Assembly (NCBI GenBank): GCA_902763185.1
Contig: CACWQT010000006.1
Span: forward strand, 36,254-100,253
DNA length: 64,000 nt
Origin: an uncultured Rhodospirillales bacterium
GTDB taxonomy: Bacteria > Pseudomonadota > Alphaproteobacteria > RF32 > CAG-239
Direction of reading: 5' to 3'
Shown: positions 36,385 through 46,117 of the stretch, piece by piece
Numbering within the stretch: position 1 is the first letter of the stretch
How the letters are laid out: every line of letters begins with the position of its first letter
Notes under the pieces: generated by a model
What the model was told of the DNA's origin: nothing
Databases searched by the model: none
Seen by the model: only the letters and a program-made list of their open reading frames with translations
Translations under genes and position numbers: made by a program

Positions 36385-38499
36385 ATGCGCTTAAATATCC
36401 GTTTTTTGCTTACCTGTCTGCTTTCTCTACAACTCCTTTCCGCACCGCTGAACACGGCAGTTGCCGACGATTTTGATGACGATTTTGATCTTGATTTTAG
36501 CGATGAGGAACTCTCTCCTGCGCCGGTTCCGCAAAAACAAACCGAACCTGCCCCTAAAAAAGCAGAACAAACAGAGAATGGCTCTTCTATATTATCAGAA
36601 ATAACCGATATATTCTCCCAAAAAGAAACTCAAACAGAAACTGCCCCAAAACCGGCGGCCCCCGTTGCAGAACAACCCAAAACAAAACAGATTACCGCTA
36701 CCGCCAAACCGCAAAAAAAACAAACGGCCACACCTAAAAAAACAAGAAAGATTTCAGAAAAAGCCGCCAATAAGCACAAAATTTTGCCCAAAGAACGACC
36801 GACAGCTCAAGCAATAGCTGCCAACATGGATTTGTTAACCAGAGTGCGCCGTGGTCTTCCCTTCACGCAGGAAGAATTGGAAGGTTGGATTTTAAGCACC
36901 TCTGATATAAATTATTGTTACGAGAACGGACAAACCATGTTACTTTACCTCGTCGCGCGCTATCCGGATACAGAAGCATTAAGAATGTTGATTGAAAACG
37001 GCGCAGATTTGCAAACCCACTGCACACCACGCTATGAAGCTTTATTTATTGCCGCCATCAATAACCCATCTCCCCAAATAATTGATATGTTAACCACCAA
37101 TGGCGCCAACATCGTAGAACGTGATACCGAAAAAAATACCGCTTTAATTTTAGCCGCCACTTTTAATCCGTCTCCGTCGGTTGTTGCCACTTTGATTGAC
37201 TACGGTCTTCGTCCTGAAACCGTCAACCGTTATGGTTACAACGCGCTGATGCTTGCCGCATATGAAAACGGTCGTATTCCCGTTATCAATACATTATTGG
37301 ATAACGGTGCCAAAATTGATGCCACTGATGAAGAGGGACATACTCCGCTTATGGCTGCGGCGATTCGCGGACGTGATGATGTAATGCAACATCTCATCCG
37401 CCGCGGTGCAGATTTCAAAGCTGTAGATAAAAAAGGCATTAGTGTTTTGGATTATTATAACAAGCGCCACTACTTAAAAACTTTAGATTTTGAAATTTCG
37501 CCAATGGCATCTCCCTCGGAAAGGCTGGCAAAACAATTCCAATTTATTGCCGACAAACATTTTTCATATAATGAAGCCATAAGGCAAGCTCCTTTCAGCC
37601 AAGATCCGGAACAGGCAACCGCTGAGGCTATTAAAAACTTAGCCGATATTGATGTTGCTGATGAATACGGTTGCACCCCTTTCTTAAACGCAACCCGCGC
37701 GGATAACCCGTTATCTGTATTAGAGCAATTCCTAAACGCCAAAGCCAACATCAATGCCACCTGTCGCAACGGACAAAATGCGTTGATGTTTTTAACCCCG
37801 TATGCAAATGTTGACCGCACCCCGGAAATAGAAACCGGTAAACTGAAATATCTCCTTCGCAACAACATCAACGTTAATGCCACTGATGACGGAGGAAATT
37901 CCGCTTTAATGTATGCCCTCGCGCACCACGCCGACCCGCAATTTATCGCAACCCTTATTAAAGCCGGTGCCGATGTCAACAATTCCAACCACGAAGGCGA
38001 AACCCCCTTATGGACAGCCTTAAGAAGCAACGGTGCACCGGAAAATATTAAGTTGCTCATTGAATACGGTGCTAAAGTTAACCAACGTGATGCCAGACGC
38101 GAAACACCGTTATGGTTTCAACTGCGCACCAACGGCAACCCCGAGTTAAGCATATATCTTATTCGCGGCGGCGCTGATGTTAATGTCAAAAATGCCAATG
38201 GTGACACCCCATTGTGGTATGCCCTGCACCATCAATATGACCTTAAGTTGATAAACGCCCTAATCCAAGCAGATGAAGACCTCAATATCAAAGACAGCAA
38301 CGGCGACACTCCTCTGCTTTTTGCAGTCAAAAACAATTATCCGCCCGAAACCATCAAGTTGTTATTGGAAAACGGCGCCAATCCTGATATTGCCGACAAA
38401 AACGGCTACACCATGTCAGATGTTCTGCAAAGCAATCAATTTTTTGATGAAACCGTCAAAAAACGCACCCGCGAAAATGTCCTGAACGGTTGGCAATAG
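36385..38499 (+). CDS. Exported ankyrin-repeat protein
   Basis: A 704-residue protein with a signal peptide (FLLTCLLSLQLLSAPLNTAVA|DDF) and then an acidic stretch (DDDFDLDFSDEE). A Pro/Lys/Thr-rich linker runs to residue ~150. The remaining ~540 residues hold about a dozen ankyrin repeats, for example GHTPLMAAAIRGRDDVMQHL and GDTPLWYALHHQYDLKLINA. Ankyrin arrays mediate protein binding and are common in host-associated bacteria. Location after export is unknown. The ATG at 36385 has GGAGG 7 nt upstream; an ATG at 36373 would include that site. The next gene follows after 8 nt. Confidence 0.92.
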   Translation: MRLNIRFLLTCLLSLQLLSAPLNTAVADDFDDDFDLDFSDEELSPAPVPQKQTEPAPKKAEQTENGSSILSEITDIFSQKETQTETAPKPAAPVAEQPKTKQITATAKPQKKQTATPKKTRKISEKAANKHKILPKERPTAQAIAANMDLLTRVRRGLPFTQEELEGWILSTSDINYCYENGQTMLLYLVARYPDTEALRMLIENGADLQTHCTPRYEALFIAAINNPSPQIIDMLTTNGANIVERDTEKNTALILAATFNPSPSVVATLIDYGLRPETVNRYGYNALMLAAYENGRIPVINTLLDNGAKIDATDEEGHTPLMAAAIRGRDDVMQHLIRRGADFKAVDKKGISVLDYYNKRHYLKTLDFEISPMASPSERLAKQFQFIADKHFSYNEAIRQAPFSQDPEQATAEAIKNLADIDVADEYGCTPFLNATRADNPLSVLEQFLNAKANINATCRNGQNALMFLTPYANVDRTPEIETGKLKYLLRNNINVNATDDGGNSALMYALAHHADPQFIATLIKAGADVNNSNHEGETPLWTALRSNGAPENIKLLIEYGAKVNQRDARRETPLWFQLRTNGNPELSIYLIRGGADVNVKNANGDTPLWYALHHQYDLKLINALIQADEDLNIKDSNGDTPLLFAVKNNYPPETIKLLLENGANPDIADKNGYTMSDVLQSNQFFDETVKKRTRENVLNGWQ

Positions 38500-38507
38500 A
38501 GGTTATA

Positions 38508-39044
38508 ATGAATAGTTCTTTTCTTAAAAAATTTTCCTTATTTTTTCTTTGCGGCTTACTTTATATAGCAATTCTTTGTGCCTCACTTTGGGGATTATAT
38601 GCCTATACCCCAAAAACCGTTTTATTTTATACCCCTTATGCCATTATTTTGGGAGCCATGGTTGCCACCGGAATATGGTATATTTGGCAAAAAGACCTTT
38701 TTGAGACGATTATAATATATTGCTGTTACGTCACTGCCGGTTTTTCATTTGTATTTTTAGCCCCTTATGCCGTAGACAGAAGCTTATCAACATTTATTTT
38801 CTTCTATGCTGTTGAGCATGACGGTTTTCCTGCCGATAAGATAACTGATGAATATATGCGCCAATTTTATAACCGCCGATTATCGGACAGCACTCTGGGC
38901 AATTTCTTAGAAAAAGACGGGGATATTTACCGCCCGAAATGGCGCGCAAAAGCTTACTATCACATGATGTATCCGATAGGGATTATCACCAACTCTCTTA
39001 AAAACTATCAGGAATTCGTAAAAAAGGTTGAAAAAGAAAAATAA
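38508..39044 (+). CDS. Small integral membrane protein of unknown function
   Basis: A 178-residue protein with three hydrophobic segments in its first ~95 residues (LFFLCGLLYIAILCASLWGL, YTPYAIILGAMVATGIWYIW, IIYCCYVTAGFSFVFLAPYA), followed by a soluble, mostly polar end. AGAGG precedes the ATG at 38508, 8 nt after the ankyrin gene; its stop overlaps the next start by one base (TAATG). It probably belongs to an ankyrin / membrane protein / glycosyltransferase operon. No family is recognised. Confidence 0.8.
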   Translation: MNSSFLKKFSLFFLCGLLYIAILCASLWGLYAYTPKTVLFYTPYAIILGAMVATGIWYIWQKDLFETIIIYCCYVTAGFSFVFLAPYAVDRSLSTFIFFYAVEHDGFPADKITDEYMRQFYNRRLSDSTLGNFLEKDGDIYRPKWRAKAYYHMMYPIGIITNSLKNYQEFVKKVEKEK

Positions 39045-40483
39045 TGCCTGCACTAAAAAAAGATACATGGTTATACCCTGCCCTCATTTGCATTATTTGT
39101 TTTATTGTTTCGCTTCTAAATCGGCAAAACCCATTTGATATGACCTATATGCGTTACGACTCTTCCATCTACCAATACATTGGTTGGCAAATGACAGAAG
39201 GAAAAATCCCCTACAGGGATATTTTTGATCATAAAGGTCCGGTTATTTATTTTTGGAATATGTTGGGCTATGGTTTGCACCCGATGCTCGGTCAATGGTT
39301 TATCGAACTTTGTGCATTATTCATTTCAGCAATATTAGCATTTAAAACGGGCACTCGTTTTATATCTCCTGCTATATGCACTTTAATCATCGGTATTATC
39401 TTTTTTAACACACCGGCAGCTGACACCATCGGTAATATTGTAAGCTTAGCCGTATCATTAAGCTACATTTGCCTATACATTTTACTATTCTATGTTTCAG
39501 ATAACAAAATCTCTCCGGCACATTCTTTTATACTGGGTATTATTTGCGCCCTGCTTTTACTTTTAAAACCGACTTATTTGGCACTCCCTGCCGTTATATT
39601 AACATATATAGCCGTATCCACCCTTTATCAAAAAAAATATTCGGAATTTATCTTGTTCGCCCTATGCAGTATATGCTCCTTTCTCCTGATTATCACCATA
39701 ATTTGCGGTTGGTTGCAATATCATCACGCCTTAGCCGATTTCTGGCAATATTATGTTATATTTAACCTCCGATACGCCCGTTATTGGCAAACATCTAACA
39801 GTTTCAATTATATATGGCACATCTTTTCACACCAATTCATCGTCATTCTGACTTTGACCGCAATGCTCACTGCCTTATTACAATATAAACTTTACACCGC
39901 CAAAGAATACCGCCTCATATTATGTATCAGCTTGGCAACCGTTTTAACACTCATCGGCATCATTCTCCCCAATAATCCGTTTCTCCACTATTTATACATT
40001 CTATCCCCTTTGAGCTTTTTTTTACTGATAATGGCAATCAAGCCATGGAAACAACACCGAAACACCTGTTATATTCTATGCACCGCCTGCTTGCTCATCA
40101 GTTTAGGAGAGTGCCTTAAAAACATCACCACACCTGTTTCCGATAAAAACTCAAAACAGGCCGCACAAATCATAAAGACAATTATCCCTCCATCCGAACC
40201 ATTTCAAACACTCGGGTGGGATATGGCAAGACTGCACTTGCTTTCACTCCGTAAAGCCTCCACCCCCTACGTAATGACCGGCATGTTTGACCGCCTTTTC
40301 CCCGATATGCTTTACCGACAAATTCAAAACAACCACCCGAGCCTTATTGTGATTTTAACCACAGAACGACATGTATATTATAATCTTCTACAAAATTACT
40401 GGCCGAATTTTAATCAAGACTACTCCCTTATCTATAAAAACGCCGAATATGAAATTTATATTTCTAACAAAAGAGCAAAATAA
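39044..40483 (+). CDS. GT-C-type membrane glycosyltransferase (ArnT/PMT-like)
   Basis: A 479-residue polytopic protein with about 10-11 membrane helices. After the first helix comes YDSSIYQYIGWQMTEGKIPY and then FDHKGPVIYFWNML, the acidic motif region of the dolichol/undecaprenyl-sugar GT-C fold (RgtA/ArnT/PMT-like). The soluble C-terminal ~100 residues (from PPSEPFQTLGWDMARLHLLS) would be periplasmic. Such enzymes move a sugar from a lipid carrier to lipid A, other glycolipids or proteins. Substrate and acceptor are unknown. The start overlaps the previous stop by one base. Confidence 0.78.
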   Translation: MPALKKDTWLYPALICIICFIVSLLNRQNPFDMTYMRYDSSIYQYIGWQMTEGKIPYRDIFDHKGPVIYFWNMLGYGLHPMLGQWFIELCALFISAILAFKTGTRFISPAICTLIIGIIFFNTPAADTIGNIVSLAVSLSYICLYILLFYVSDNKISPAHSFILGIICALLLLLKPTYLALPAVILTYIAVSTLYQKKYSEFILFALCSICSFLLIITIICGWLQYHHALADFWQYYVIFNLRYARYWQTSNSFNYIWHIFSHQFIVILTLTAMLTALLQYKLYTAKEYRLILCISLATVLTLIGIILPNNPFLHYLYILSPLSFFLLIMAIKPWKQHRNTCYILCTACLLISLGECLKNITTPVSDKNSKQAAQIIKTIIPPSEPFQTLGWDMARLHLLSLRKASTPYVMTGMFDRLFPDMLYRQIQNNHPSLIVILTTERHVYYNLLQNYWPNFNQDYSLIYKNAEYEIYISNKRAK

Positions 40484-40505
40484 AACATCTTTTTTAGCTT
40501 CCCCC

Positions 40506-40534
40506 CTTGCGCGGCACTTCTTTTTGCCCTATAT
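40506..40534 (+). promoter_or_regulatory. Heat-shock (sigma-32-type) promoter of htpG
   Basis: CTTG (40506-40509), 18 nt, CCTATAT (40528-40534), matching the alphaproteobacterial RpoH consensus CTTG-N17/18-CYTATNT. It sits ~35 nt before the htpG start, where heat-shock control is expected. Confidence 0.65.
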
Positions 40535-40569
40535 AACGAGTAATGAACTAATTTTAGGAGAATACCGTT

Positions 40570-42411
40570 ATGGCTGAAAAAATAGAATTTAAAACCGAAG
40601 TCAATAAACTGTTGGATATTGTTATCAATTCCCTTTATTCCGAAAAATATATCTTCTTACGCGAACTGATTTCAAACGCATCCGATGCATTAGATAAGCG
40701 CCGCTATTGGACATTGACTAACCCTAATTTAGAAAAACCAAGTGCCCCCTATCGCGTGGTTTTAACGCCGGATAAAGACCATAACACTTTAACCATTTCC
40801 GATAACGGTATCGGTATGAACCGTGATGACCTGATTAACCACATCGGCACGATTGCCAAATCCGGCACTGCAGAATTTTTGCAAAATGCCAAAGATAATG
40901 CCTCTGCCGTTGATTTAATCGGTAAATTCGGCGTTGGCTTTTATTCTGCATTCATGGTTGCCTCATCTGTTGAAATCATCACCAAACGCGCCGACAGCAA
41001 TTCCGCTTATAAGTGGACCTCAGACGGTGTCAACGGTTTTGAAATAGAAGAAACCGAAAAAAAAGAAACCGGCACAGATATTAAACTGTTCTTAAAAGAA
41101 GATGCCAAAGACTTTACCGACACCATTTATTTAAGAAACATCATTCACACTTATTCGGAACATATTGATTATCCGATTGTCTTAAACTTAGGTGATGCCG
41201 GCGAGGAAACGGTTAACACCGCCTCGGCGCTATGGACACGTAACAAAGCAGACATTACCGAAAAGCAGTATAAAGACTTTTACCAACACGTTACCAAAAA
41301 CTTTGATGACCCGTGGATGACCTTACATTTTAAGGCAGAGGGAAGTTTGGAATATACCGGTTTGTTGTTTGTGCCGACCAAAGCTCCGTATGATTTGTTT
41401 CAACCCGATCGTTTGACCGGTATTAAATTATACGTCAACAAAGTGTTTATCTCCGATAAGGTAGAGGGCTTGATGCCGATGTATCTCCGCTTTGTCAAAG
41501 GCGTGATAGACAGTGCCGATTTGCCGCTTAATATCTCACGCGAAATGCTGCAACACAATGCCTTGATTGCCAAAATTCGCCAAGGTGTTGTATCACGGCT
41601 ATTTAAGGAATTAAAGAAAAAAGCCGAAAACAAAGACGATTATAAAACTTTTTGGAATGCCTTTGGTATTGCTTTTAAGGAGGGTATTTACGAAGATTTC
41701 ACCAATCGTGAAGAAGTGGCCGAATTATCTCGTTTCTACACCACCAAATCACCTGATGAACTGACCTCATTAGATGAATACATTGCCAATATGGATAAAG
41801 ACCAAAAAGACATTTATTACATCACCGGCGATGATGCCAAGACACTGTTCTGCAACCCGCAGTTAGACGCCTTTAAGCAAAAAAATATTGAAGTTTTGCT
41901 TTTAACCGATCCGATTGATGAGTTTTGGACACAGACCTTACTTTCATACAAAGGTCATGAATTAAAACACATTTCGCAAGCCAAAGATTTGAAGTTTGAA
42001 AGAACCGAAGCCAAAGCCGATGAAAAAGGCTTAAAGAAATTGATGGAAAACATGACCGAGTGGTTTAAGGGCGAAGCCGGCAAAGTTGAAGCCACCGAAA
42101 AACTGACCACTAGCCCCGCCAGTTTGACGGTAGAAAACGGACAAATGAGTATCCATTTGGAAAGATTGATGAGGAATCATCAACAGCAAACAACCTTTGA
42201 CAGCACAAGAATATTAGAGATAAACCCGTATCATCCGTTGATTATCAAACTGGTCGAGCTGATAAAAGATAAAAGCAAAGAGCAAGAGGTTAAAGACGCA
42301 TCGTTCTTGATTTTGGAACAAGCCAAAATTGCCGAGGGAGAGGCTGTGTCTAACCCGAGCTTGTTTAATGAAAAATTGAGTGAGTTTATTTTGAAGTCAT
42401 TGGTAGCCTAA
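40570..42411 (+). CDS. htpG: Chaperone HtpG (bacterial Hsp90)
   Basis: Dimeric ATP-dependent chaperone of the cytosol. The 613-residue product has the GHKL ATPase domain with YIFLRELISNASDALDK, SDNGIGMNRDDL and GKFGVGFYSAFMVA; the middle domain with LYVNKVFISD and LPLNISREMLQ; and the C-terminal dimerisation domain ending in helices rich in Lys and Glu. No MEEVD tail is present, as expected for bacteria. TTTAGGAG precedes the ATG. A family A repeat element follows the stop directly. Confidence 0.98.
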   Translation: MAEKIEFKTEVNKLLDIVINSLYSEKYIFLRELISNASDALDKRRYWTLTNPNLEKPSAPYRVVLTPDKDHNTLTISDNGIGMNRDDLINHIGTIAKSGTAEFLQNAKDNASAVDLIGKFGVGFYSAFMVASSVEIITKRADSNSAYKWTSDGVNGFEIEETEKKETGTDIKLFLKEDAKDFTDTIYLRNIIHTYSEHIDYPIVLNLGDAGEETVNTASALWTRNKADITEKQYKDFYQHVTKNFDDPWMTLHFKAEGSLEYTGLLFVPTKAPYDLFQPDRLTGIKLYVNKVFISDKVEGLMPMYLRFVKGVIDSADLPLNISREMLQHNALIAKIRQGVVSRLFKELKKKAENKDDYKTFWNAFGIAFKEGIYEDFTNREEVAELSRFYTTKSPDELTSLDEYIANMDKDQKDIYYITGDDAKTLFCNPQLDAFKQKNIEVLLLTDPIDEFWTQTLLSYKGHELKHISQAKDLKFERTEAKADEKGLKKLMENMTEWFKGEAGKVEATEKLTTSPASLTVENGQMSIHLERLMRNHQQQTTFDSTRILEINPYHPLIIKLVELIKDKSKEQEVKDASFLILEQAKIAEGEAVSNPSLFNEKLSEFILKSLVA

Positions 42412-42541
42412 GAGTGGTGCAGGAGCAGTCCTGCCGCCGTCCGCACAGGACCGTCCGACACGCAGTCGGCGACGAAGTCGCTCCGTGTCGCGCTAAAACA
42501 ACCTTAAATTTTTTGTAAAACAAAAAATTTTTGCGCGACAC
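42412..42541 (+). repeat. Composite A structured element, copy 4 (after htpG)
   Basis: Mini-hairpins GCAGGA-GCAG-TCCTGC, GTCC-GCACA-GGAC, CCGAC-ACGCA-GTCGG and GCGAC-GAA-GTCGC come in a row. The family A hairpin is GTGTCGCGC (42485-42493), 12 unpaired nt, inner arms AAATTTTTTGT/ACAAAAAATTT (42506-42530, loop AAA), 2 unpaired nt, GCGCGACAC (42533-42541). The net one-sided excess is again 10 nt. The rest of the gap to 42687 shows nothing recognisable. Confidence 0.9.
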
Positions 42542-42687
42542 ATACCTTCCGGCGCATTACCCCTGCGTCATGCAAAGCTTATTTCAGCATCTTTATTCGC
42601 ACCGTTTATTTCATACACTTATTCTAAAGCTCTACACTGGCTGTTTTGGCTTTGACTGGTCACCTGCCTAATGCATAACTTTTATGA

Positions 42688-43533
42688 CTATTTTTTCTTT
42701 AGCTCTTCTTTCTTTTTAAGCTCTTCCAAATTACTTTCCATAGCAATTTTATCCAAAATGGTTTTAACCACTATATCAATTGATTTGCCTTCACTGTAAT
42801 CAGCCGGCAGCGCAAAATTAACTCGATCATCTTTAAGTAAATGAATGGCTTTTTCGCGGTGCGCACTTTTGGGCTTATAAACGGCAATGGCATTACCGTT
42901 CCGGTTTTTCACCATTTTCATTGAAGGGATATCCGTCATTCCGTCGCCAAAATAGATAATCCGAGAGAAAGGAATTCGCCGTTTGGTATCATCCATATAT
43001 TCATTAACCGCACGGTCATCCAATTTGCCTAACCCTTTATTGATTTTAGAAAGATACTGCACTTTAGTCGAATAATTGACCACACGCGCCGGCCAAACCG
43101 GAGTGCCATCCTCGCCAAAGGCATAAGAACACCCATACATTCCTTTAATATATTTGCAAATTGAGGTGCCGCACAAAATCTCTTCATAGCCCGAAGAAAT
43201 AATATAATGCTCAATTTTAAGCCCTAATTTCTTACCATAGGCATTAATCCGCTCAAACCACTCTTCCACTCCGGCATAATATTGCACAAGGGTTCCGCAA
43301 TATTGAAAATTATCACGTGTCAAACGCACACCTTTTTCTTTGGCGGTCTTCATAAAATAATACATACTACCGGTAATCTGATCGGCACAATTTTCAACTG
43401 ACCAGGCATTTGCCTTTTTCCAAAAAGTCTTTGGGCTCATGCCGAGTTCCGGTATCAGCACATAATCTTGCATATATGTGGTAGAAAGTGTTTCATCAAA
43501 GTCATAAACAAGCGCAACGACGGTATTTTTCAT
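42688..43533 (-). CDS. HAD-superfamily phosphatase, phosphoserine phosphatase-like
   Basis: A 281-residue cytosolic HAD hydrolase. Motif I is YDFDETLS (nucleophile Asp, acid Asp-Glu variant), motif II HYIISSGY, a motif III Lys near VQYLSKINKG, and motif IV IIYFGDGMTDIPSM. The cap insert between motifs I and II is helical, as in phosphoserine-phosphatase relatives. The C-terminus is a Lys/Glu-rich tail (LEELKKKEELKKK). The substrate is unknown. GAGGAAAAG precedes the ATG. It diverges from glyS. Confidence 0.85.
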   Translation of the reverse strand: MKNTVVALVYDFDETLSTTYMQDYVLIPELGMSPKTFWKKANAWSVENCADQITGSMYYFMKTAKEKGVRLTRDNFQYCGTLVQYYAGVEEWFERINAYGKKLGLKIEHYIISSGYEEILCGTSICKYIKGMYGCSYAFGEDGTPVWPARVVNYSTKVQYLSKINKGLGKLDDRAVNEYMDDTKRRIPFSRIIYFGDGMTDIPSMKMVKNRNGNAIAVYKPKSAHREKAIHLLKDDRVNFALPADYSEGKSIDIVVKTILDKIAMESNLEELKKKEELKKK

Positions 43534-43624
43534 CTTTTCCTCAAAATCATTCTTGCAATTTCAAGAAAATTATACTAAAACATCGGTTAGTTTTTCGTTA
43601 ATATAAGAGAATAAGAGGTAAAAA

Positions 43625-44986
43625 ATGGCAGCAACACAAATGGAACAGCTTGTTTCACTCTGCAAAAGAAGAGGATTTATTTTTCAAAACTCAGACATCT
43701 ACGGCGGTCTGCAAGGGTTATATGACTACGGTCCGTTAGGTGTAGAGCTCAAAAACAACATCAAAGCCGCATGGTGGCGTGCGATGGTTTATGAGCGTGA
43801 TGATGTTGAAGGTTTGGATGCTGCCATTATTACCAACCGTAAGGTATTGCATTATTCCGGTCACGAAGATACTTTTTCTGACCCGATGGTTGATTGCAGA
43901 AAGTGTAAAGGTCGTTTCAGAGCTGACCACATTAACGGCGTTTGCCCGAACTGCGGTTCCACCGATTTAACCGAACCGCGCCCGTTTAATTTGATGTTAA
44001 AAACGCAATTAGGTCCGGTGGTAAATGAAGATGCCGTGGCTTATCTCCGCCCTGAAACGGCACAAGCGATTTTCACCCAATTTAAGAACGTTGTTGATGC
44101 CACATCAAGGAAATTGCCGTTTGGTATTGCACAAATCGGCAAGAGCTTCAGAAACGAAATTACGCCGAAGAACTTCATTTTCCGCGTCAGAGAATTTGAG
44201 CAGGCGGAATTGGAATTTTTTGTAAAACCGGGAGAAGATGAAAAGTGGCATGAGATTTGGAAACAAAATCGTATTCAATGGTGGCGTGACCAAGGAATTG
44301 AATCGGATAATTTAAAGATTTATGACCAACAACCGGATGAGTTGGCACACTATGCCAAAGCCTGCACCGATATTGAATATAAATTCCCCTGGGGATTTGA
44401 TGAATTAGAAGGTGTGGCAAACCGACGCGACTATGACTTAGGTAATCACACCAAGAGCCAAGAAGAATTTAATCTTGAGGCCAGATGTCATGAAAACCAC
44501 GATTCGACGACCAAGTTATGTATCAGAGATGATGACGAAAACAAATGGATTGTTCCGTTTGTGGTTGAGCCGTCAATGGGTATTGACAGAGGTATGTTAG
44601 CGATTTTGGTTGAAGCCTATAACGAAGAAGATTTAGGCAACGGTAACAGCCGTATCGTGATGAAGATAAAGAAACATTTAGCACCGATAAAGGTTGCGAT
44701 TGTGCCGTTAAAGAAGAACAGTCCGGAGATTATGGCAAAGTGCCATGAGTTAAAACAAAAATTGATGAAATTGGGTATCGGCAGAGTGGCCTTAGAGAAC
44801 ACCGGAAACATCGGTAAAGCCTATCGGAGACACGATGAAATCGGAACACCTTTGTGTTTAACGGTTGATTTTGAAACGTTGGAACAACAACCGGAAAGTG
44901 TAACGTTAAGAGACAGAGATACAATGGAACAAGTGCGCGTGAATACCGCAGATTTAGAGAATTATCTCCGCGAGTATTTCGCATAA
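43625..44986 (+). CDS. glyS: Glycyl-tRNA synthetase, single-chain (alpha2) type
   Basis: Class II aminoacyl-tRNA synthetase that charges tRNA-Gly. The 453-residue product opens with [20 protein letters not shown] and [12 protein letters not shown], has a zinc module CRKCKGRF...CPNCGS, the class II motif 2 [17 protein letters not shown] and motif 3 [15 protein letters not shown], and a C-terminal anticodon-binding domain. This is the alpha2 form of Gram-positives, Bacteroidetes, archaea and eukaryotes, whereas most alphaproteobacteria use the two-gene alpha2beta2 enzyme. AGAGG precedes the ATG. A truncated repeat element follows the stop directly. Confidence 0.97.
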   Translation: MAATQMEQLVSLCKRRGFIFQNSDIYGGLQGLYDYGPLGVELKNNIKAAWWRAMVYERDDVEGLDAAIITNRKVLHYSGHEDTFSDPMVDCRKCKGRFRADHINGVCPNCGSTDLTEPRPFNLMLKTQLGPVVNEDAVAYLRPETAQAIFTQFKNVVDATSRKLPFGIAQIGKSFRNEITPKNFIFRVREFEQAELEFFVKPGEDEKWHEIWKQNRIQWWRDQGIESDNLKIYDQQPDELAHYAKACTDIEYKFPWGFDELEGVANRRDYDLGNHTKSQEEFNLEARCHENHDSTTKLCIRDDDENKWIVPFVVEPSMGIDRGMLAILVEAYNEEDLGNGNSRIVMKIKKHLAPIKVAIVPLKKNSPEIMAKCHELKQKLMKLGIGRVALENTGNIGKAYRRHDEIGTPLCLTVDFETLEQQPESVTLRDRDTMEQVRVNTADLENYLREYFA

Positions 44987-45061
44987 AGGGTGCGTAGCAC
45001 CCCGCCGTCCGCGTAGGACCGCTCGACCGCGAAGGTCGGCGACGAAGTCGCTCGGCGCGCC
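44987..45061 (+). repeat. Composite A structured element, copy 5 (truncated)
   Basis: All four mini-hairpins are clear: GGGTGC-GTA-GCACCC (44988-45002), GTCC-GCGTA-GGAC (45007-45019), CGACC-GCGAA-GGTCG (45024-45038) and GCGAC-GAA-GTCGC (45039-45051). The copy then breaks in the outer arm of the A hairpin (GGCGCGCC, 45054-45061). Inner arms and the 3' arm are missing, and AT-rich accessory DNA starts at the break. Confidence 0.85.
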
Positions 45062-45204
45062 ATGATAAAAATCAAAATATTAATTATGCAATAGAAAACT
45101 TATCAAATTTTTATTGAGTCATTAATCAAAATCCAATGTAGCTTTGTGGATTTAAAATCTTGTATTTATATAAGTAACGTATATACTTTAATTAGGAGAT
45201 GCTT

Positions 45205-45414
45205 ATGCAAATTAAATGTAAAAAATGTGGAAAAATATTCGGTTATGATATATGGGGAACAATATATCCTGGTGGAAAAGAAAAAGAGGATATAGATTGT
45301 CCATATTGTGGTGAAAACAATGGATACGAAATGACTAGTGCTTTTGTCAGAACATATACATTGGAAACACAAAATAAAAACAATGACAATAATAAGAATA
45401 TTACCCAGAAATAA
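45205..45414 (+). CDS. Small zinc-ribbon protein
   Basis: A 69-residue protein with two CxxC knuckles, IKCKKCGKIFGYDIW and DIDCPYCGENNGYE, which should bind one zinc ion. The end is polar and Asn/Lys-rich (TQNKNNDNNKNITQK). AGGAG (45194-45198) lies 6 nt before the ATG at 45205; an ATG at 45199 would touch that site. It lies at the left edge of an AT-rich island. The role is unknown; it could bind RNA, DNA or a protein. Confidence 0.75.
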   Translation: MQIKCKKCGKIFGYDIWGTIYPGGKEKEDIDCPYCGENNGYEMTSAFVRTYTLETQNKNNDNNKNITQK

Positions 45415-45490
45415 TGCCACTTTTAATACTGGAATTTACTTATTTCAAGAATAGAGATATAGAGTCGTCAGATTGTATATTATACTAAAT

Positions 45491-45895
45491 TTATTGAGGG
45501 CATCCATCTTTGTTTTCAGCTATGTATTGCATTATTGTAACAAATCTAACAATGTGATCCAGTGTGTTAGCGCCATAAACATCTATTTTAACTTTATTTT
45601 CTTTTTCCTCTTTTATATCTGTTTGAGCAATCCACCACAAATATTGCTTAAAAAACTCATGTTGATGAATTAGAGAAATTCCTGCCTCACCGCTACTACT
45701 ATCAATAAATGCATTTGATACAGATATTCCACACTCATTATATCTTTTTATTGCACGATTATAAACATTTTGTAGTGAATCATTTGCATAATAAACATTA
45801 TGAATATTTCCCATTTCTCGCAATTCTCCAACATTAGATGCTGTACAACCGACACTCATTACCAATATAAAAAATAAAAAGATACTTTTTTTCAT
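45491..45895 (-). CDS. Small putative lipoprotein
   Basis: A 134-residue protein with a lipoprotein signal: MKKSIFLFFILVMSVGC, where the lipobox VMSVGC gives Cys17 as the acylated residue. The mature part is polar with two further Cys residues, and no family is recognised. Two adjacent ATG codons (45898 and 45895) can serve as start; no strong ribosome site helps the choice. The AT-rich codon use matches the neighbouring accessory genes. Confidence 0.72.
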   Translation of the reverse strand: MKKSIFLFFILVMSVGCTASNVGELREMGNIHNVYYANDSLQNVYNRAIKRYNECGISVSNAFIDSSSGEAGISLIHQHEFFKQYLWWIAQTDIKEEKENKVKIDVYGANTLDHIVRFVTIMQYIAENKDGCPQ

Positions 45896-46117
45896 CATTA
45901 CCACGCTTGTTACTGTAATAGCAAAATATTCTTAACTATAAAAATATTAGGACATTATCAGTTAAATTGCAATTAAAATCCCTTGATGATAAAAAAATAT
46001 TTAGATACATAAAACATTATTTAGATAGATAAACGTAGCCAACTATTTAGGATTAAAAATGGAACGGATAGTATTTTAACTCATCTTCTCGAATAAAAAG
46101 ATTGTCAAATTTTTCAA

